Position numbers and translations under genes: made by a program. Shown here piece by piece: positions 62,836 through 64,000 of a DNA stretch of 64,000 nucleotides. The notes beneath the pieces were generated by a model. That model worked only from the letters and a program-made list of their open reading frames with translations. It did no database searches and was not told the DNA's origin. Each line of letters opens with the position of its first letter. Positions within the stretch are counted from its first letter, which is position 1. The stretch comes from Exilibacterium tricleocarpae (GTDB lineage Bacteria; Pseudomonadota; Gammaproteobacteria; Pseudomonadales; Cellvibrionaceae), in contig NZ_ML660114.1 in assembly GCF_007004655.1 (NCBI RefSeq), positions 1-64,000 on the forward strand, given 5' to 3'.

Positions 62836-62933
62836 GTCGGGTCCTCGGGGAAGGGAGGCCAACCGCCCGCAGTAGTCTATCCGCTTACTGCAGATATCCG
62901 GCGCTACCGCGGGCTACCGGTCAGCTATTCTTG

Positions 62934-64000
62934 TTATGCGGTTTTTCTATGCTCATAGGCCCAGGTCAACCACGGCAGCAGCGCCTCTAGGTCCGCGCGT
63001 GCCACGGTTGCACCGCACCAGATGCGCAGGCCCGCGGGCGCGTCGCGATAGGCGCCTATGTCGTAGGCCACACCTTCGCGCTCCAGCAACTTCACCATCT
63101 GCCTGACCTCGTCCGGTTCGGCATCGAGGCTGAGGCAGACGCTGGTATTGGACCGCTGCGCCGGCTCCACCGCCAGAAACCGTATCCAGTCGTTGGCCGC
63201 CACAAAGCTCTCCAGCACGGCGAGGTTATCTCTGGATTTGGCAATGGCCGCTTCAGCGCCACCCAGACCCTGCACCCAGGCCAGCGCGTCCAGGTAGTCG
63301 GCGACGCATAACATCGACGGGGTATTAATGGTGGCGCCCTGAAAAATACCTTCGATCAGTTTACCGTTTTTGGTCATGCGGAAAATTTTCGGCAGTGGCC
63401 ACGGCGGCGTGTAACTTTCCAGGCGCGCCACTGCCCGCGGCCCGAGGATCAGCATCCCGTGGGCACCCTCGCCGCCGAGTACCTTCTGCCAGGAGAAGGT
63501 CACCACGTCGAGTTTTTCCCAGGGCAACGCCATGGCGAACACAGCAGAGGTGGCATCGCAGATGGTCAACCCCTCGCGCTGCGCGGCGATCCAGTCCCCG
63601 TCGGGCACCTTCACACCCGAGGTGGTGCCGTTCCAGGTAAACACCACGTCGTGCTCGAAATTCACCTGCGCCAGGTCCGGCAGGTGGCCGTACTCTGCCT
63701 CCATGACACGGACATCCTGCAATCGCAACTGTTTGGTAATGTCGGTGACCCAGCCGCTGCCAAAGGATTCCCAGGCCAGCACATCCACCGGGCGCGGTCC
63801 GAGCAGCGACCACAGCGCCATCTCCACCGCACCGGTATCCGACGCCGGCACCACGCCGACCCGATAGCCGGCGGGCAGCCCCAACAGCTCGGCGGTCTGC
63901 TCGCAGGCTTGCCGCAGCGCGGCCTTACCCGGCGCCGAACGGTGGGAGCGCCCAAGCGTGCTCAGTGCCAGTTGGGCGACATCGTAACCGGGCCGTTTGC
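62934..64000 (-). CDS. serC: Phosphoserine aminotransferase, alpha-proteobacterial/archaeal type (N-terminus beyond window)
   Basis: The frame is open to the right edge, so roughly the first 20 residues are missing. It is a PLP enzyme converting phosphohydroxypyruvate and glutamate to phosphoserine. Motifs are [41 protein letters not shown], and Lys in [17 protein letters not shown]. These fit the TIGR01365 branch (Methanosarcina and alphaproteobacteria) rather than E. coli SerC. It is followed by serA on the same strand, giving the first two serine steps together. Confidence 0.94.
   Translation of the reverse strand, partial: KRPGYDVAQLALSTLGRSHRSAPGKAALRQACEQTAELLGLPAGYRVGVVPASDTGAVEMALWSLLGPRPVDVLAWESFGSGWVTDITKQLRLQDVRVMEAEYGHLPDLAQVNFEHDVVFTWNGTTSGVKVPDGDWIAAQREGLTICDATSAVFAMALPWEKLDVVTFSWQKVLGGEGAHGMLILGPRAVARLESYTPPWPLPKIFRMTKNGKLIEGIFQGATINTPSMLCVADYLDALAWVQGLGGAEAAIAKSRDNLAVLESFVAANDWIRFLAVEPAQRSNTSVCLSLDAEPDEVRQMVKLLEREGVAYDIGAYRDAPAGLRIWCGATVARADLEALLPWLTWAYEHRKTA

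Overview
The window is GC-rich, densely coded bacterial DNA. The conserved blocks dnaX-ybaB-recR-rnd-ycgL-ycgN, serC-serA and a short bacterial-type SRP RNA point to a gammaproteobacterium, probably a marine one near Cellvibrionales; the order is an inference from gene content only. No tRNA, rRNA, CRISPR array or insertion-sequence transposase was seen.

Layout. 1-5736 (minus): a two-partner secretion pair, the outer-membrane transporter TpsB upstream of the 5' part of a giant TpsA exoprotein that runs off the left edge and carries a 243-bp tandem repeat. 6147-31463: a large type VI secretion system (T6SS) locus. A PpkA-type kinase faces left; facing right are tagH (FHA), tssJ, tssK, tssL, tssM, tagF, tssA, tssB, tssC, a second tssC-like gene, tssE, tssF, tssG, clpV and a TssB-TssC fusion gene. 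31765-34055: accessory genes (threonine aldolase, a VOC protein, a DUF3365-type haem protein). 34292-43346 (minus): the tube/spike/effector island hcp-vgrG-DUF6931-like-immunity candidate-lipase-PAAR-nuclease toxin-immunity, followed by a scrambled second copy of the toxin module. 43918-47702: a second Ser/Thr kinase and a MoxR/VWA pair. 47793-58958 (minus): GNAT/tapT, a large VWA membrane protein, then the rnd/recR/dnaX housekeeping run and a TPR/transglutaminase lipoprotein. 59136 onward: an MFS permease, a 400-bp nested inverted-repeat element, the SRP RNA gene (minus), a CBS protein, then serA and serC (serC cut by the right edge).

How it works together. All thirteen core Tss components (TssA-TssM, counting Hcp as TssD and VgrG as TssI) are present, so the apparatus looks complete. 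TssJLM form the membrane complex, TssEFGK the baseplate, TssA and TssBC the sheath-assembly parts, ClpV recycles the sheath, and Hcp/VgrG/PAAR deliver a lipase and at least one nuclease-type toxin. Regulation is probably post-translational: two membrane-anchored Ser/Thr kinases, an FHA protein, TagF, and short Thr-centred motifs in both kinases and at the TssL N-terminus that resemble FHA-binding phosphothreonine sites. No PppA-type phosphatase is encoded here.

Most notable: the orphan toxin module with an inverted fragment of its parent gene (34.3-35.9 kb); three sheath-large-subunit-like genes including a TssB-TssC fusion; six 21-bp repeats ending in the tagF start codon; a complete -1 frameshift signal in dnaX; a 400-bp nested inverted-repeat element beside ffs; and repeated 11-21-bp tandem duplications at gene junctions.
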